Part shown: piece by piece, positions 63,795 to 64,000 of the stretch
Layout: the number at the start of each line of letters is the position of its first letter
How positions within the stretch are numbered: the first letter of the stretch is position 1
Source of the DNA: Trebonia sp963785645
Lineage (GTDB): Bacteria > Actinomycetota > Actinomycetes > Streptosporangiales > Streptosporangiaceae
Direction of reading: 5' to 3'
Length of the DNA stretch: 64,000 nt
Assembly: GCA_963785645.1 (NCBI GenBank)
Contig: CAWAWG010000013.1
Coordinates: forward strand, 1-64,000
Position numbers and translations under genes: made by a program
The notes under the pieces: generated by a model
What the model saw: only the letters and a program-made list of their open reading frames with translations
Database searches by the model: none
What the model was told of the DNA's origin: nothing

Positions 63795-64000
63795 TGCGGG
63801 CACAACGCTCCCGACGAGCCGCCATCGCCACGACCATCGCGGGATTCCTCGCAATTGCCCTCGCTGGGTGCACCGGAAACTCGCCCCAGCCGCAGGCGAG
63901 CATGGCGGTCGCCCCCTCGACGGCCAACTCCGCGGCTCCTGCCGGGCTCGGCCGGCGCGGCTGGCGCGGCTGGCGGCCCCTCAGCGGGCTCCTCGGCCGG
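63794..64000 (+). CDS. Lipoprotein, start only (runs off the window)
   Basis: ATG 63794 overlaps the stop of the beta-helix gene (TGATG). The signal RRAAIATTIAGFLAIALAGC ends in a lipobox (LAGC), so the protein would be acylated and held on the outer face of the membrane. A Ser/Ala/Pro-rich linker follows. After about 63945 the open frame turns into Gly/Arg/Trp while a neighbouring frame continues as Ser/Ala/Gly linker (SAGAAGAAGGPSAGSSA), so a one-base slip is likely. The functional domain lies beyond 64000; a glycan-active enzyme would fit the locus. Confidence 0.75.
   Translation, partial: MRAQRSRRAAIATTIAGFLAIALAGCTGNSPQPQASMAVAPSTANSAAPAGLGRRGWRGWRPLSGLLGR

Overview
The window is high-GC chromosomal DNA of an actinomycete. 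The main evidence is an Lsr2 nucleoid protein, an XRE-DUF5753 regulator, a LAL-type LuxR regulator, an actinobacterial S2 protein with an acidic tail, a tricorn protease, a class II DAHP synthase, a 64-residue actinobacterial membrane protein, and frequent GTG/TTG starts with strong GGAGG ribosome sites. The gene mix would suit Streptosporangiales or a relative, but the order is an inference and the genus cannot be told. I saw no tRNA, rRNA, CRISPR array, insertion sequence or prophage.

Data quality shapes every call. About eighteen genes need one or more single-base frame corrections, and these include genes a cell cannot lose (rpsB, tsf, cdsA). The slips sit mostly in G/C-rich runs, which fits uncorrected sequencing indels better than gene death. 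I therefore annotate these loci as genes with probable frame errors. Several long open frames are artefacts of this, for example an apparent ComM-DprA fusion.

Layout. 1-5250: broken GH25 muramidase, small proteins, an MscS-type membrane protein, typA. 5600-16011: LuxR-LAL regulator, PLP aminotransferase, an SPFH + ribbon-helix-helix operon with an operator inside its promoter, a TPP riboswitch controlling an NCS1 permease, a response regulator and a hexapeptide acyltransferase. 16061-32798: a minus-strand housekeeping backbone (yraN, comM, dprA, xerC, rpsB, tsf, frr, cdsA, rlmN) interrupted by plus-strand accessory genes (suppressor-of-fused protein, lsr2, sigma factor/VOC pair, hemC) and by a Nudix gene whose halves lie on opposite strands. 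pyrH, normally between tsf and frr, is missing. 33081-46489: esterase, DrrAB-type ABC exporter behind a two-operator promoter, VOC protein, secreted protein, methyltransferase, CGNR protein, Nudix hydrolase, PEP-mutase-family enzyme, RodZ-like protein, tricorn protease, XRE-DUF5753 regulator and a 51-residue exported peptide. 46734-55304: membrane protein, metallophosphoesterase, isochorismatase pair divergent from a TetR regulator across a 20-bp inverted repeat, class II DAHP synthase, arylamine N-acetyltransferase, Gfo/Idh/MocA oxidoreductase. 55305-59521: gene-poor DNA with repeats, two coupled tiny genes and an FHA-protein pair. 59522-64000: a translationally linked set of processive GT2 synthase, membrane-anchored beta-helix protein and lipoprotein, best read as an exopolysaccharide locus that continues past the window.

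The most novel-looking items are the GT2/beta-helix/lipoprotein locus, a dispersed 48-bp hairpin present twice with a compensatory stem change, the two-peptide operon at 55813-56048, the split Nudix gene, and the SPFH-RHH operon with its operator.
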